Below, in pieces: positions 1-14,300 of a DNA stretch of 64,000 bases. The notes under the pieces are model-generated. The model was not told where the DNA came from and made no database searches. It saw nothing but the letters and a program-made list of their open reading frames with translations. Every line of letters begins with the position of its first letter. The first letter of the stretch is position 1. Location: positions 106,577-170,576 of the forward strand of contig VWPU01012279.1 in the NCBI GenBank assembly GCA_013398955.1, given 5' to 3'. Both the position numbers and the translations under genes were made by a program. Source of the stretch: Callaeas wilsoni. Taxonomy: Eukaryota; Chordata; Aves; Passeriformes; Callaeidae.

Positions 1-2494
1 AAGAACCTACCACGGGAAGCAGGCGTGGGCAGTGGGGTGCACAAGGTCTCTTGCAGCAGGGATCTGCAACCGCCTGTGCTCTCTTACTAGAGAGGGTGTG
101 ACGGTTTGATGAGTTAAAAAGCTGGGGTGAACAGTTTTGTTCATTAGGAACCTGATATGTTCTGGAAGAGTTATCACACAGCTGGTAGCAGTCTCTGAAA
201 GTTTCAACAAAACAGTTGTTTGCTGAAGAAAAAAGAGATGACTATGTGTCTGGTCATGTTGTTCCTGTTTAAATTAGATCAACTGCACCTGGACATTTCA
301 AGATTTGAGGTGAATTTTTTCCTGATGCTATTAACTGCCCAAATGTGGCCCAAGACAAAAATTAGGACTAAAGCTTTAGAATCATTAGATTTGCTGCCTG
401 AAAACAAGTGGTCATTTATAAACTATCTAGCAATGGAGATACATTTAGCAGAACCTGACATCCTTCTGCTATACTTTATACAAGTTAGCAAGAACTCTAA
501 TACCCCATATTTCTTGTTTCCAATATTTTATATCTATTTTTATATTTTTTTGTTACTTTCTTTTTTTTTCTCAAAGGGCTAAGATAAGCATATCAAATAC
601 ATGTATTTTTAGCTTAGGCCTCTGATCACATTCTTGCAGGACAAAGGAATTGTAGAACAGCTTGCAAATATTATGTTACTTCTTTTAGTTGTCTTTATGC
701 AATTTTGGATTAGGCTTTCAGTATCTACCTGCAGGGAATTCGTGCTGAGCCATAAAAGCCTACTAAAGCAGTGACTGGTGAGGCGCTAAAAATACCTTAG
801 TCTGAAATAGCTTGTTTCAGCTCTTTATCAAGCACTAAGAAAAGTGTGCTGCCTAATATCTTACAGGAGAAGGATAATTTCCAGAGGACAAATACAATAC
901 CTCTGGAAGTGATAGAAGGAGAAAAAAGAGAGTGTGACAAGCTAAGCACTGGATGTCCACTTTCATAAAAGCAGAAGATCTTCACAGCACAACTCTAATA
1001 CAGCTAAGAGAAGCTACCCTGGAAAAGGTAGTCCCACTTCAATGTTCTTGTTCACAAACTTGGCTTGCACTGGCCGTTCTCTTATTCCCTTCTCTAGGTC
1101 AACTTCATATTTCCTCTTCCTCCCTCTGTGCTTCATCATTTCATCTCCCTATAATTTCTCAGACATTATTTTTAATGATTTCTCACCTGTTCTCCTCTCT
1201 CACCTTCTGATCCTCTCTCCTACTAATGTGCTGATACATCAGTGATTAATTAAGCTTCAGTCTTCAGCTTTGGTTCATTTGTCCTTCTCTCCCATCATAA
1301 GTCTTTCCCTTCCAATCCTGATACCTGTTTCCCTTACTTCTGCTCCCATGCTGCAGAGTGGACTATCTTCCCTCATGTGTATTTCAATTGACATGTTTTA
1401 TTTTGACTATCTTCTATCTACCTCTGTTTCTCTAATTTAGCTGACAGCTGAGTCAACATCAACAACTCAATATATTTTTACTTCTTAGACCTACTCACAG
1501 GCAGTCCTGTTGCACGAAACACAGCTGGGGTTTTCTGACCCTTCCTTGCCTGTCACAATCCAGGGAGCTCTTTCTCTCATAATACAGAATTGTTAAATGG
1601 TTTTTTTGGTCTACAATTTACCAATTCTTCATGTCTGTTTGTAAGTATTGATGTGACATATAGTGTCATTAGAAATAAATCATGCCTGTCGGCCTTAGCT
1701 TTTCAGGAATTACAATAAGACATAATCAGCTCAAGATACAGATACAGCTACAACTCCAGGTCACTGTTGTCAGTTTTTGAGATGAAATTCAGAGTGATTC
1801 TGTGAGACTGATTTAGAGATACAGAGCTTATATCTAAATAAAAATATTTAGAGACTTTTAAAGAGAAAAACACCGAGGACTGTCTATAATTTTCAGTTCA
1901 GATCTCAAGCTTGGGTTGGAAACACAATTTAGTGGGAGTCTATCTACCTTTACTTGCAATTATTCCTTCCAGAAGTCAAGCAGTGGATATGAAATACCAT
2001 CAGTCATGAAAATCAGTAATTCTCATACAGCAACTCTTTTACCTGTCATTATATGGTGTGACACGATTTAAACCTGAGTTTTTAGCTAATCAGAAACTAT
2101 TCTCCTCATTTTTTCCCACCATCTGATGTTCCTACACTTCAGAGGCAATGCATTATGCAGCAGACTTTAACCAAAATAATGTGGCTGGCCAGGTAAGGTA
2201 GCAGCAGCAAAAATTATGTCTGATGCTTTGACTATAATAATTATTCAGAAAGACTGAACTTAAAACAGCCTAAACTGGTGAGTGCTGAGTGGCTGTTGCT
2301 CTAGCACGTCAGGCCTTCAAGTGAAAAAAGAGCAGGTTGTGTAATTCACACGTTATTATTTATATTATTAATAATCTTCATTTGTCTGAGTATTTCTGGT
2401 CAGGAAAGTGTCTGGGAGATTTGACAGCCCAAAGTTTGCCTGTTTTGTTTCATTTCCACAGGACTTGAGGCCTGAGCAGCCACAGACACCTACT
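1..2494. other. Intergenic, no gene seen
   Basis: This is AT-rich non-coding DNA. A 120-codon open frame at 220-582 has no recognisable motif and ends in a low-complexity run rich in F, Y, I and L read from T-rich sequence, so I treat it as chance. Positions about 1040-1440 are strongly pyrimidine-rich on the plus strand. I see no splice-bounded exon, RNA gene or intact mobile element. Confidence 0.6.
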
Positions 2495-2570
2495 TACCTG
2501 CTCCAGGTGACCCTGATCTCCAGTGGTCCCTTCCCACTCCAGCTAATCTGTGATTCTGCGATTCTGCTTG
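2495..2570 (+). repeat. CR1 LINE 3'-end fragment
   Basis: The wording around CTGCTCCAGGTGACCCTG, then GGTCCCTTCC, ending in TGTGATTCTGCGATTCTG, follows the end of the CR1 3' UTR and its octamer tail. The segment is short and internally deleted compared with the usual CR1 end, so it is an old copy. The assignment rests on remembered consensus, not on alignment. Confidence 0.6.
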
Positions 2571-5500
2571 CTCCCTCTCAGTTAATCCTATGGCAGTGGG
2601 GCAGCTGTCCCAAGAGCCTTTCCTAGTTCTCATCCTCAGTAACACCCAGCCACACCTTGGAACTCCTTGTTCCAGGGAAGAGTAATCCCTGAGCATCCCT
2701 GAGCATCCACCAAATATCACTATTAAAAATACACTCATATACTGAAGAGAGGCATTAAGGAACTTGTCCTTTGGGTAATGCTGAAGGCCCCTTTAGAGAG
2801 GGACTCACCCTTGAGTGAAACAGAGAAGAATAATTATGAGGTGCAGGAGTTTTTAAATGCTCCAGCAGCATGAACTGGAAGATATTAAAAATCATTAGAA
2901 AGGAAATGCCAGAGCCTCCCACAAGGTCTACACAAAGTTCAGACTATACAAGCTAAACATTGTGCAACACCACCAGCATGTTCAGTATATCTTTTTTGAA
3001 TGAAGTATAAATAGAGTTAGTTAATTTATTAAGTGGAGTCTTCTCTGTTGAGGTTACGTGGAAAGATTTTGTTTTCTTTTTAAATAGATAAATAAATTCC
3101 AGACCACCCCCTCCCCTGTTTGCAACAACCCTTTCCTCTTCCAAGAAGCAGCTCCTGAATAAAGACACACTACATGAAGCAGTTCTATGGAAGATATCTT
3201 TAATACAATAAATCTGTTGTATGGTATTAGCACGGGGCAATAGTGGAAGCTCTGCTAACAGTAAGTTTTACATTATCAATGAAAGAGTTGAGTAAAAAGC
3301 AGGATCTTAGCCTTCATTGTTTCTACTTATAAGATTACAACCCCAGAATGATTTATTTTTCATGCTGCTTCTAACTGAAGCAAGTGGAAAATCAAATCTA
3401 AGGGTTTTGGGTGAACATCAAAACTGAAAAAATAAGCCAGGAAAGGATCTGACTAGCTCTCTGCCACTGACTCAGAAGCCCAAAATATTATACAGTCCTT
3501 AAAAAACAAAATCTGAAGAAGCAAAGAGAATACCTAATACTTTGTTAGAAAGTTTGATAAATATTTTATCTCCTCCTTAAATACTCCTCCTAAATTGTTA
3601 GTCTGACACCTATTAACACAGTTAGAGCAGGTTTGAAACACAGCAGCACCCAGAGCAGCAAGAGATTTGTCAGTCTCGCTAAGCCAAGTGACAATGATTA
3701 TGTTATTATTTGATGCCATCATTAAATAATAGACATTGTCACCAGATCACAGTGAACCTCCTAAAAATGACCAATTTCTCCTCAGCAATCTGTTCCATGC
3801 ACCTAACATGGAGGTATCTACTGTGATGAATCTCACATGTAGCAGTTTTCGTTAAAAAACAATATTTATGTGAAAACCTATGTTGTGAGGCATTTAGTCT
3901 GGCCCCAATGACACATCTCTCCCAGTACATGTACTTGAAAATGATGCTCAAGTGAGTCCCTGGACACTCAGTTATGTTTTACAGTCACATTAGGGCTGTT
4001 TTCATTCTTCCTCAGGAAATTCCTGCGAGCCTGTTCTGGCTCATCTCAATCTTTGCCCATCGATCAGACATTATTGATCTGAGTAAGGGTTCCTAAACAC
4101 CACAAGAATGGTGAGTGAACAGCTGCGGTACGAAAACCTTATCTGTAAAGGTCAAAGATCTTGAGTGAAAGTTGCTGAACTATTGTGGAAATAAAAATTT
4201 AGCCCTTGATTAAAAGCTGAACAAGGTCAAATCTCAAGCTATAATGTTCAAAAGAGTTCTAGAATTCCCAAAGTGTTTATTGGGCTGGGGAAACCGGGCA
4301 TACATGCTTGAGGGGCAATGGGCTCCTTCTGTTTACTGAAATCTGTTTGCTTTCAGGAATACTATCAAAAAATGACCTTGTTACAACCTGCCAAGTGGTG
4401 TTAAGCCATGGTCATTGTGGCAAAGCCATCCTGCAGAGATACACATCTAACTACCTGAGTCCTTTCAAGATTCTGGAACTCTGAATTTGAGTGGGCACCC
4501 TTTGTATTCTTCCTGAAGAAGAAATATTTGTCAAAACTCTGAGCCATGCTTGCTCAAGAAACTGAAATATTGAGAAAATATTACTGCCGGTTCAGGTTTT
4601 GGGCAAATCCTTCTCATTCAGAAAACATCTTATCACATCCTTTGTACAACTCAGGAAGCTACCCTGAGAATTACAATTTACTCTGGTAAAAATCTCCAGA
4701 AGCTACTGTCAAGTCTAAGCAGGCAAGTAACCATACCTGTTGTTCTAGATCTTTTGTTCAGCATTACATGCTATATCCATTGCTTCATTCTTGCAAACCT
4801 TAACTGCTTGCAGTGAAGACTTCCAGTGAAAGGCCTTGGCAGGAACTGACTTCTGTTAACTGAAGTGGTCAGTGTTATCACTAGTGTCCAACCACTTTGC
4901 AAGCCTGGCTAGCTCAAAAGACCACAAATGAAAATTAATCAAGCACATGAAATATTTTCAGTTTCAGATATCCCATGAAAATGCATACTAACCTTTGTGG
5001 GGTTTGTTGATTTTTTGGTTTGTATTAAGTATATCTGGTGGAGCTCCATCTAATCAGAGATAAATGACTTCACTGAAAATGCAGAAGACAAACAAGAGAA
5101 CAATGACTGTTGACCTGGTATTGTTGGCAAATTCTTTGGTTACATTTCTTGTACTGGTTTCATACTACATTTTCGATAGACACACTTTCCTAGAAAATGA
5201 AGGAAATCATTGAGACCAAAACAGAAAAATACAAGAACTTCCCGAACCCTGAGCCAGTCTGTCTGTATCATTGACATATACTTATGGACCAGACAATAAG
5301 ATGTTCTTTTCTCTGAAGTTGTCATCTGCTGACTTAGCTATGTTTGCCGTAGAAACTTTGGGTTACCATGCTTTTCATCAATCACCTGCGAGGACAATCC
5401 AAAGCACTGGGGACTGATCCTGCAATATATTGAGGCCAGCTCCTTGTTTGAGCTCTGAGGCCAGCTTTTCCTGCAGCATTTCTGTGATAAAATTCTTGTT

Positions 5501-7094
5501 TATGCTTTTCCTGTTACAAGCTGAACTAAGTGTGATCATTTGGGAGACAGAATCTTTAAGGCTATAATTAATTACCTTCAAGTTGTAGGTAATTAAAGAT
5601 GTAGATCCATTAACTGTTGAGTAAGCTAACAAGGAGATATGCTGTAAGGCACACTGCATCAAAGTACTGTAAACTACTATTCTGAAGAAGGGAGAAGAGA
5701 GGAGAAGCTGAGAAGATCTGTGCTGGTACTTGCCCATGTTAACTGTGCACATTATTTCAGAAAAAAGTAATTTCAGAATACTGCAGGAACCCCACGTTAA
5801 AAATCAGGGCACTGAAATGCAAGACTAGAATGAAGAGTGTGCAAAGGAATAATTTTTGTCTTCGGTTAAATAAGACAGCCTAGGAAGATCATGTTGGGCT
5901 GAAGTCTCTTCAAGGCTGATGTGCTCCAGATCTTGTGACTCTATTAGAGAAAAGGAGAAGAGGTTTCTTTCAACTTGAGGAATGATCTCGCACCAAACCA
6001 TTTGTTTTTATTCCCTGAGCTCTTAATAAAGACATAGAATTTCTAATTAGTAAAAATAAGACTAAAAACTTTGTCTATACTGGTCTCATCTTACTGCAGA
6101 AGTCTCATAAAGATTCCAGTACTGTATACAGGACATAGACACTCAGTATTTGGCAAAAGAGAGATGACAATTAGTCTCATAATTCCTTAAGGACAAGTTC
6201 CAAAAACCACATTTGGGCATCTAAAACACTGCTGAAGCAGAAGATATGAAGGTTCAAGAGAATGATTCAAAAATAAAAAATCCTGACCCCTCCTCTGATG
6301 TCTGAAAATCAGTCTGTACCTAAGCCTTATCCAAAGAAAACTTACTGGGGTGCCAAATTCTGTGTTAGCACAAATGGCCAGAGACATTATTTTCTTACTT
6401 GACCTGAACATATGATATAATCCCATCTCCCACCTAAGATTCCATCTCCATCCTAAGATTCACAAAATACGCATCCTCTGAGGAGACCCATCTGGAGGCC
6501 TGATCTGCACATACTGCACACAAACTGAATTTAATGAAATGGCAACAGCAACTGCTGTTAATGGCAGTGGCAGCAGTGACTGATCACTGTTTATACAATA
6601 CCTTAGCTATCAGGGCAGTTGCCAAGTAAAGAGGAGACTGAAGATACTTTTAATCACTCAAATGTTCTCAGCAAGATGGAAGAGAGCCCAGTTTGTCTTT
6701 TCACAGGATTGAGCAACTTGGTATATCTGAAAAGGTGGACATCCAAAGGACAGTCTGAGCTAAGCACAGGCAGGAATCTCCTCACCCAGTGCAGGCTACT
6801 GTGATTTTTGTTTCGAGCTGCCTGGTGGTGGCCCAGGCAGCCTCTGGGGTCTCTGGTCTCCCCCAGGAGCAGAGACATTCGCTTTGGGTGCTGCAGAGAT
6901 GGGTGACATAGCCTTCAGCTCCAGTCTGGGAGTTGCCTCCAGGATGTCCATGTAGAGGAATTTCTCCACTGCATCCTGCCAGTCAGTTATGGGGGAAAGG
7001 CACCCTGAGGAAGAGGTGGCTCAGGGGTAGATGTCACTGGTGAAAGCTGCAGACTACGGCATTCTTTTGCCTGTTAAAATGAGAACGAGCTATT
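2571..7094. other. Intergenic, no gene seen
   Basis: Non-coding, mostly AT-rich. The longest frame (minus strand, 5378-5752, 124 codons) has no domain signature or splice context. A small inverted repeat, CTGCCTGG at 6818-6825 and CCAGGCAG at 6833-6840, lies in a locally GC-rich patch. Nothing else is supportable. Confidence 0.55.
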
Positions 7095-7266
7095 GAAATA
7101 ATCTTCCAGGGAAGTGGTGGATGCCTCAATATTGGACACTTTTAAGATTCAGCTAACACAGTTCTGGGCGATCTTGTCTAGACTGTGCCTTTGACAAGAA
7201 AGGGTGGACCAGATGACCCTTGAGGTCCCTTCAAACATACTCTTCTATGATTCTGTGATTCTATGA
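7095..7266 (+). repeat. CR1 LINE 3'-end fragment
   Basis: The order of phrases is that of a CR1 3' end: GAAGTGGTGGATGCCTC, then GGTGGACCAGATGACC, then GAGGTCCCTTC, closing with TCTATGATTCTGTGATTCT octamers. It is 5'-truncated like most genomic CR1 copies. There is no coding capacity. Confidence 0.85.
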
Positions 7267-7300
7267 TAATCTCTTATTTTCTATGATAATCTCTTATTTT
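7261..7300. repeat. 20-bp tandem duplication at a CR1 tail
   Basis: Two identical 20-bp units (beginning CTATGATAATC) lie head to tail and overlap the end of the CR1 copy. The duplication probably arose by slippage in the CR1 terminal octamers. Confidence 0.85.
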
Positions 7301-10300
7301 CTCCTTACAAAGTTGACTTGTTCATACAAGAAGCTCTGGTTTCACAGCCTTTTGGGCACAGTGTGCTGAGAATGAGCATGCTTGAGTGCTGTGGTGCCTC
7401 AAAAGACAGCACTGCATTGGCAGGAGGTGTGAAACGGGCCTTGGGGCTTCCCAAGTTAGCTGAACTGTGCTGCCAACAAACAAGGTGCCTGCAAAAGCCC
7501 TGGTGGAATTAGTGTGGCAGAAACCATAGCATTTTCAATATTTCTGATTAAAAAGCATATACTTGGAGGAAATAATACAGAAATTGAAATATTTAGGGTC
7601 ATGTCATGTTTCCATAAGAGTCAGTGGGATATTTGACACAGACTTTTAAAAAACAATGATTAGTCTCTAAATAGTCTATTTATGAGGAACAAGTGATATT
7701 TTAATGTCCCAGTATTTTTCCAAACTGTTTTAGGAAAATTATTAATAACTGAAGAAATCTGAAAAAACCCAAAATGTTGAAAAATGCTTAATTGCCATAG
7801 CAACGCCGTTTACTGTTGAATATCATAACTCCAGAGAGATGCAGAGCTGCCATGATCAGATGGCTTCTTTTAAAATTTCCTGATTGCTAAAATCAAAGAT
7901 TTTTACTGCATAATCCTCTTTAAACACAATAACAAAAACAGTTTCCCTCAGCATTAGTCACAGCGTGCCAAACGGCTTTCCACACCTCTCCATACACAAA
8001 CAGAGATCACCTTTACTTAAAGCTATTAAAGACCATTTTTGTTACAAAACAAAATATAGAATCGTGTTAAAAAACAAATGATATTGCAAGATCTGAAAGG
8101 AATCTTTTCTTTCATGACTCAGTCTCACTGAGGGAGGCAGTCTCAGTTGTCTTTATATCCTACACACATGCACTGTGACATTGACTTACTGCACAGTAGA
8201 CAAATATTAGGAGCCCCCTCAAAAGCATAAAAGAAAATAAATTTGTCATAGTGTTATTACCAATGAACTTGTCTTGGTTATAGATTCAGAAGTTGATGAT
8301 CTGCCTCTGAAATATACTTAAAATATGTGAGAATTTTAAGTGCGCAAAAATATTCCTGATGTGCTAAAAGCTTTCATTCTGCCCCTCAAAGGAAATGGAC
8401 TACCTCTGACCTCAGCAGGCTTTCAACCAGACTTTAGAATTTCTGAGCTGAAGTATTTGTGGCCAAGGGGAACCAGGCCGACTGAAAGGAACAATGCTGG
8501 GTATCACGTCACTGCTCCTGGGAAAGTGTCCTGTTCTCCCACTGCTCCTCTGACCTGTGGTTCCTTGGAAAATGGATGCAGCAGCAGGTACCTATGTGGT
8601 ATTACCAAAATCTGTTATGATTGTTCTTATTCTAAGAAGACCTATTACAGAGGACAAGAGCCACACATTCACGGTCTTAGCACTGATCTCTTACAATGGA
8701 CACCAGTGTTTTTAAGCCATTGAAATTCTGACAACTCAGAGCAATTTTGGCACACTTGACTAAACTTTGAGAAGAAAGATCACAGAAAAGCCTGACATGC
8801 ATGTATCTGTTTGTCAGCCTGAGTTCTGACAAAGCTGAGGACATCCATGCTGGAGGTGACAGCAGAGGGTGGAGGTGGAGGGCTGGCTCCGTGGGAGCAG
8901 TGCAGCCGTGACGTGGCAGGGACACGTTTGCACAGCGCAGCCTTCAAACCCAATTCCTCCCCGTTATTTTTGACTGATGAGGAACAGAGATCCCATTATA
9001 ACTAAAGAATCTCCTGATATGCATGAAGTACCATAGGGAACAATAATACAACTTTGCGGAGGAAGCAAGCTGTTTTACTTTATTTCTGGCTATTTATAGC
9101 TCACTTGAACATTTTGACAATTGCAAACAATTCTGTAGACTAGCTATTTAGACACCCTGCTGAATCTATCCCAACAGAAACTTGAGGGGTTTAATGATTT
9201 TCTAGCCAGAGAGAATTAAACTTGTGATTCACTGAAGAATGTTACAAATAATGTCAGACACTGAATTTTTAAACTTTCCCTTTTTAAAAATTATCTTTTA
9301 ATTAGATTGTTACCCCAATTTACCCCCTCACCCTCAAGAATAAGTCAATCCTTTTATATGCAAATAAACCCCCAAACACCTCACCTAACATTTCAGCATA
9401 AGAAATTGCACTAGCATTTCATTTAAAATCTTGAGCACTGGGTTAAAAGGAAAAACTTTTTCCAAGGCTGCACCATAGCACCAGCTTTACCACACTACAG
9501 GAAAACTTTCATTCAGCCATTACTGTCACCAAGGAAATTGAAGTTAATTCTAGCTTCCACCTTCTCAGATACAGACTTCTGGTAAAAATGTATAGCCTAT
9601 TTTTGAAACCTCTGCAAATATCTCTAATGACTTTTGTTGCTGCCTAGATCAATTTCCTGACTAGCAGACTCCAAATAGACTGAATTAAAATATGTTTGAT
9701 ATTATGTGTCATTAGTAAGTGAGCACTCTTACCTTTTCAGATAGAAGACATCTTTAAAACATTTGCATTTGAAAGGGATGAGCAATTTTCAGCTTTGAGA
9801 GAATGTACACGTTTTCTGCATAATTTTGCATTCCACTTAAAAATCTCTCTCTCCTGCCATATCTTTCATAACCCTTTATGCTTAGGTTTCCCAGTATCTT
9901 TTGCCTTGCCACTTTGTCCATATTTCTCATGCGTACTGCTTGGATACTCCCAGAAGAAAGATGAAAGCTCAGTCTTGCTCTGTTTTTCTTCAAATCATTT
10001 CACCAATGTCTGCTGGGGATTATCCATGGAAAATAATTTACAAAAAGAATTTATTTGCTACATAAAAGGCAAAATTAAAATAAGGTTTATTTTCTCCCTA
10101 ATTGAAATTTGTGCCAACTCAGCATTAGACATCTTTCTTTTAAGCAAATACTCATTCTCCATCTTTTTGGAGTGCCATACAAGTCTGTTTCTACACAGAG
10201 CAAACCAAACAAAAAGTGTCCTAGACCTTCTCCTGCACGTTTTGGCTTTTGCAGTGGAGACATTGCCCAGTGCTTCTTCACCAATGGAAATCAAGATGGA

Positions 10301-11204
10301 AAAAACATAGAAGTAAGTCACCTCTTCTGTGTGGGTAAACAAAAGCTACTCTTCAAGAAGGAACACAGACCATCTTATGAACCTTTTAATAGTGGTGCCA
10401 ATGAAAGGATGTTTTCTGCACTATGTACAGGATCCAAAGGATACATTTTGCTACTGAAAGTTCTGCCCCATCTCCTTTTAATCTGTATGCAATGACCTAT
10501 GGCAAAACAAGGCAATGCCCGTGACGTGATGGTGAGCACCACACCCTTTTGTCATGTCTCACAGCCTTATCTTTATAATTATTTGCAATAGTGACTTTTT
10601 GTTATTTGTGTAAATAATGTATTTGTCCTTTTCCCCCAAAATTTTCCAGTTGTAATTCTGACTTGATTTCTCAAACCTTCATCTGAATAGCAATAAAAAT
10701 CAAGCTTTGAGTAGGAATTCTCAAAAAATTGTTGTAGTGTTGCACACTGTGTTGTAGCCAGTCTATAACAACATTAAGTATTGCATGCCTAATATTTGCT
10801 ATTGTTTTTTTGTTATAGGTTTAACTACATTTCTTGTTTTATTTGTTTGAGATGAGTTGAACCAGGTATGAAGAACAAACTCCCTCTCCTAAAGAGATTT
10901 GACCCCTATTCTTGCTGGGCTCCACTGGTAGCTAATATTGCTGCAGCAGAAGCCTAGCCTCTCTTTTATAAAGTCATAATGTGAAAGGCATCAACTACAT
11001 AGTCCTGTTCAGCTACATGTCAAGAGAAGCAACACAAATTATTTATGAAAGTTATACAAACACTCATAAAAAAATTACTACAGCATTTTTTGTGGGCCAC
11101 AAATTCAAAGTAACACCATTCCTAAATGTGTTTGCTCTGCAATTCTTTTTTGTAAAGACATGGAAGTGACAAAGGAGTTCCCATTTTGGTACATACAGCA
11201 CTGC
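7301..11204. other. Intergenic, no gene seen
   Basis: AT-rich non-coding sequence. Open frames at 8340-8723 (127 codons), 9795-10310 (171 codons) and 10109-10495 (128 codons, plus) overlap other frames on both strands and show no family signature. An RFX X-box-like word is at 7791-7804. Confidence 0.5.
7791..7804. promoter_or_regulatory. RFX X-box-like motif
   Basis: ATTGCCATAGCAAC fits the imperfect inverted repeat GTNRCC..RGYAAC bound by RFX factors, with one mismatch at the first base. It is not near any gene I can see, so its function is unknown. Confidence 0.25.
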
Positions 11205-11335
11205 ATCATAGAAACACAGAATGGCCTGCCTTGGAAGGAACCTTAAAGATCACTTAGTTCCAGACCCCCTGCCACGGGCAGGGATTCCTTCCACTTGACC
11301 AGGCTGCTCAGAGCCCCATCCAACCTGGTCTTGAC
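11205..11335 (-). repeat. CR1 LINE 3'-end fragment, inverted
   Basis: Read on the plus strand this gives ATCATAGAAACACAGAATGG, then GGAAGGAACCTTAAAGATCA, then GACCAGGCTGCTCAGAGCCC. That is the reverse complement of the CR1 3' end, so the element lies on the minus strand and is truncated after about 130 bp. Confidence 0.9.
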
Positions 11336-14300
11336 TTTTCATGACTTCTCTCTGCATAATCTAGTGTAGTCATTAGAAGTCATTACTTTTGGAACAATAT
11401 TTGTGCATTTTCACTTAGCCACTGTACCAGCAGCACCTTCTTACTCTGCATTGCTGGGTTAGTTGCACTAGAAACAAGGACAGGAAGCTTATCTGCACTT
11501 CAGTTTGTGTTGCAGGAATCACTGTTTTCAAGGAATGACATTGAAGTAGAAAAAACAGCAGAATCAAGTCTCTAAAGCTGTTTTCAGCACCTCCACTGAA
11601 ACTATTTTCTGCTATTTCTATTTTGGTAGGCTCAGGATCAGCCTGTGATATATAAAATCACCACAAGATTCCCCTATTTATTGAGTAGTATCTGTAAGGA
11701 CGTTTTTTCCTAACACTAATTTTCCTTGGTCAAGGTTTGATTTAGTCAAGTTGCCAGTGGAACCACACTGATTCACAAAGATCTAAAATTACATTTTATT
11801 AAGTCTAGGCATATCTAATGATCTCAACAGGTTTAAAAAAATTATTATCTTCTAAATCTTCTGGAAACTATGCTACTTCATTTAAATTTACATTCTTTAC
11901 ACAATTTCTTTAAAGTCATGAAGTTGAAGCAGAATGTAAATTTAAAACAAATTTTATTATTTTGATAACAAGTTTACATGAATATTGTCGTGCACTTCCT
12001 AAAAGAGGGGAGGGAAAAAGGCATAAATAGAAATAAAAATCACCAGAAATAATCAGAATCACAGAAAAAACATATGACTTTAATTCAGAGGCTTATCTGT
12101 TGAGGTCTCTGCTTCCCCTACAGCTTCCAGGTGATATCTTTCCATGGCATTTGCAAGACAGTTCCAGGCCTGAAGTCTGTTTTACCATTGCTGTTTCTTT
12201 GATCAAATAATTATGAAGCATTCAAATAAAAGTCAATCTTACTTAACAAAAGGGGGAGGGGCAAAGAAGGAGAAAAAAGGCACATTTTCTTTGCAATTTT
12301 ATTTAACAAAAAAACAACATAATTTTGCTTTGCTAGCCATAGAATAAACAAATGTAGAAGTTTTCCTGCCTCGGTGCCTCAGAAGGTCTCAGGCTTTGCT
12401 TCTCTGGGTCATATTTACAGGTACTTTCCTGACACTGCCTTCAAGTCAATGTGCACACGGATGCCGTGTATACACACACGCTCCTCTGGACAAGCCACCC
12501 TGGTTCCATTAAGTTTACCATCAAGTTTAACCCCAAGTTACCATGAGACCACTACAGCAGGTAATAACAGTGACAGTTCTTATCTGTTCCCACTGATGTC
12601 TATCAACATCTACTTGCTCTTCTTGTTGAAACTAAAGTAAGCTTTAGCGTGAGTTTTGGTATTATCTTTCTATTAAAATCTCCTATAAGTTAAACTCTCA
12701 CACCTCCCAGAAAAGAAAAAAAAGTTCAAATAAATTCCTTTTATAATTGCTTCACATCCTAAAGTTTGGGCTACATAAACTAATCCGTGGCCAGGCTCAT
12801 CTCTCAGATCCCCTAAACCTTTATAAACCAAACTACATTACCAGATCATTTGATAAGCCAACATTTGGTTCTGTAACCACAGCTCCTTTTGCCCATACTA
12901 AACAGAAATGCCAGCACTCAGAAGGAACAAGACAGGCTGCTCCTGGACTACTACCGCTTTTAAAGAGTTTTTTGATTTTATAAAAAATGTTACATTAAAG
13001 TCTTTATTTTGATGATCATATACTGTTTATTTTCACAGGCATTCTGACACATTCAGTGCATGCAGTCAGTGTTGTCCTATGTCAAATGAAGGGCACGAAT
13101 CAGAGGAAAATATTGCCCTCCCAAAACACCTGCCTCTTTCATTCCAAATCTGAGTATTAGCATCCGGAGCTGGGATCGTGTCCCTGCGTCTCTCCTCAAG
13201 ATCTGCACAGTGCTGAGAAGGTCATCCAAACCACAGTTTTCAAAAAGTGGCCGCAAGTTATGCTTTCTTCATTTTCTGGGTATCTAATATGAAACAGCTG
13301 TGGATGAATTTGCAGGCATAGTGAATACTCACAGCTCCAGCTGGGGATGGTTCCCACTGCATAAAACTTTATTAAAAGGTCTCTTCATTAAAAAGTGCTC
13401 TGAAACATGATTTTCTAGGTGGCTTTCTAAAAGCAGCGGACATCTCTGACAATGGGATTTTAGCACAAACCATTTCTATGAGAATGCAGTGAAGAGAAGT
13501 TCACTAACAGTTGTGAATCACAGCAAGTCTGCAGAGATCCTGGCAGTGGAACAGATAGCCATCATAGTATATAAAGGATCCACAACTCTGAGTTAGTAGT
13601 CTGCAAGAAATCAAAAGGTTTTGCATAAAACCAGTGCCAAAACTGAACCACATCTTCCCCTACAGGTATATATAATGTTACACACACAAGCACACAAGCA
13701 AGGAGTGTTGAAGAAAGCAAAAGAAATAAACAAGCATTCCAGGCAAAACTATCTGTAGGTATTTATAAATGAAAACAGTTGTGGCAACAGTGCAAGACAG
13801 ACCTCTTTCTAAACAGTTACCTGTTTCTCCAGTTTAAAAAGCTTGTGAAGCTCTGCCTTCCACACAGCATGAAGAAAGAGAGGCATCTCCCAGAGATTGC
13901 AGTATGTCAGGTTATTTAATGCCAGCATCCAGACCATGCAGAGTGACAACTTTCACATTTCTCAGTCTGAGTACACATCTATTCTGCTCAGGTAGGGCTG
14001 GGGTCTCAGCTGTATTCATGCTGTTTCCACTGAAAGGAAGCCCAGCCATGCATCACAGAGGCTGATATATTTATTTCATAAATGACCAGTATTATTTAAG
14101 GGATCAAGAGTTACATGTAGACACAAGCTAAGCCAAGCTAACCAGAATGATATAGCAAAGAAAAGCTTGCATCGTAATACCCACTTGTCCTAGCAAGGCT
14201 ATGAGAGGCTTGGGTTAAATTTCTTTTGCTGCCTGAGGGAATCTGACCTGGTATGTCCCACTTGGAGGTGAATATGCTGATCACAAAAGGTCGGCTATTT

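Noticed and set aside
220..582. 120-codon frame at the left end
   Set aside because: Low-complexity C-terminus, no conserved start context, no family similarity.
9795..10310. 171-codon plus-strand frame, one of the longest outside the GC-rich islands
   Set aside because: No domain, signal or splice pattern; overlaps two minus-strand frames and another plus-strand frame; composition (F, L, S, C) is what T-rich DNA gives by chance.
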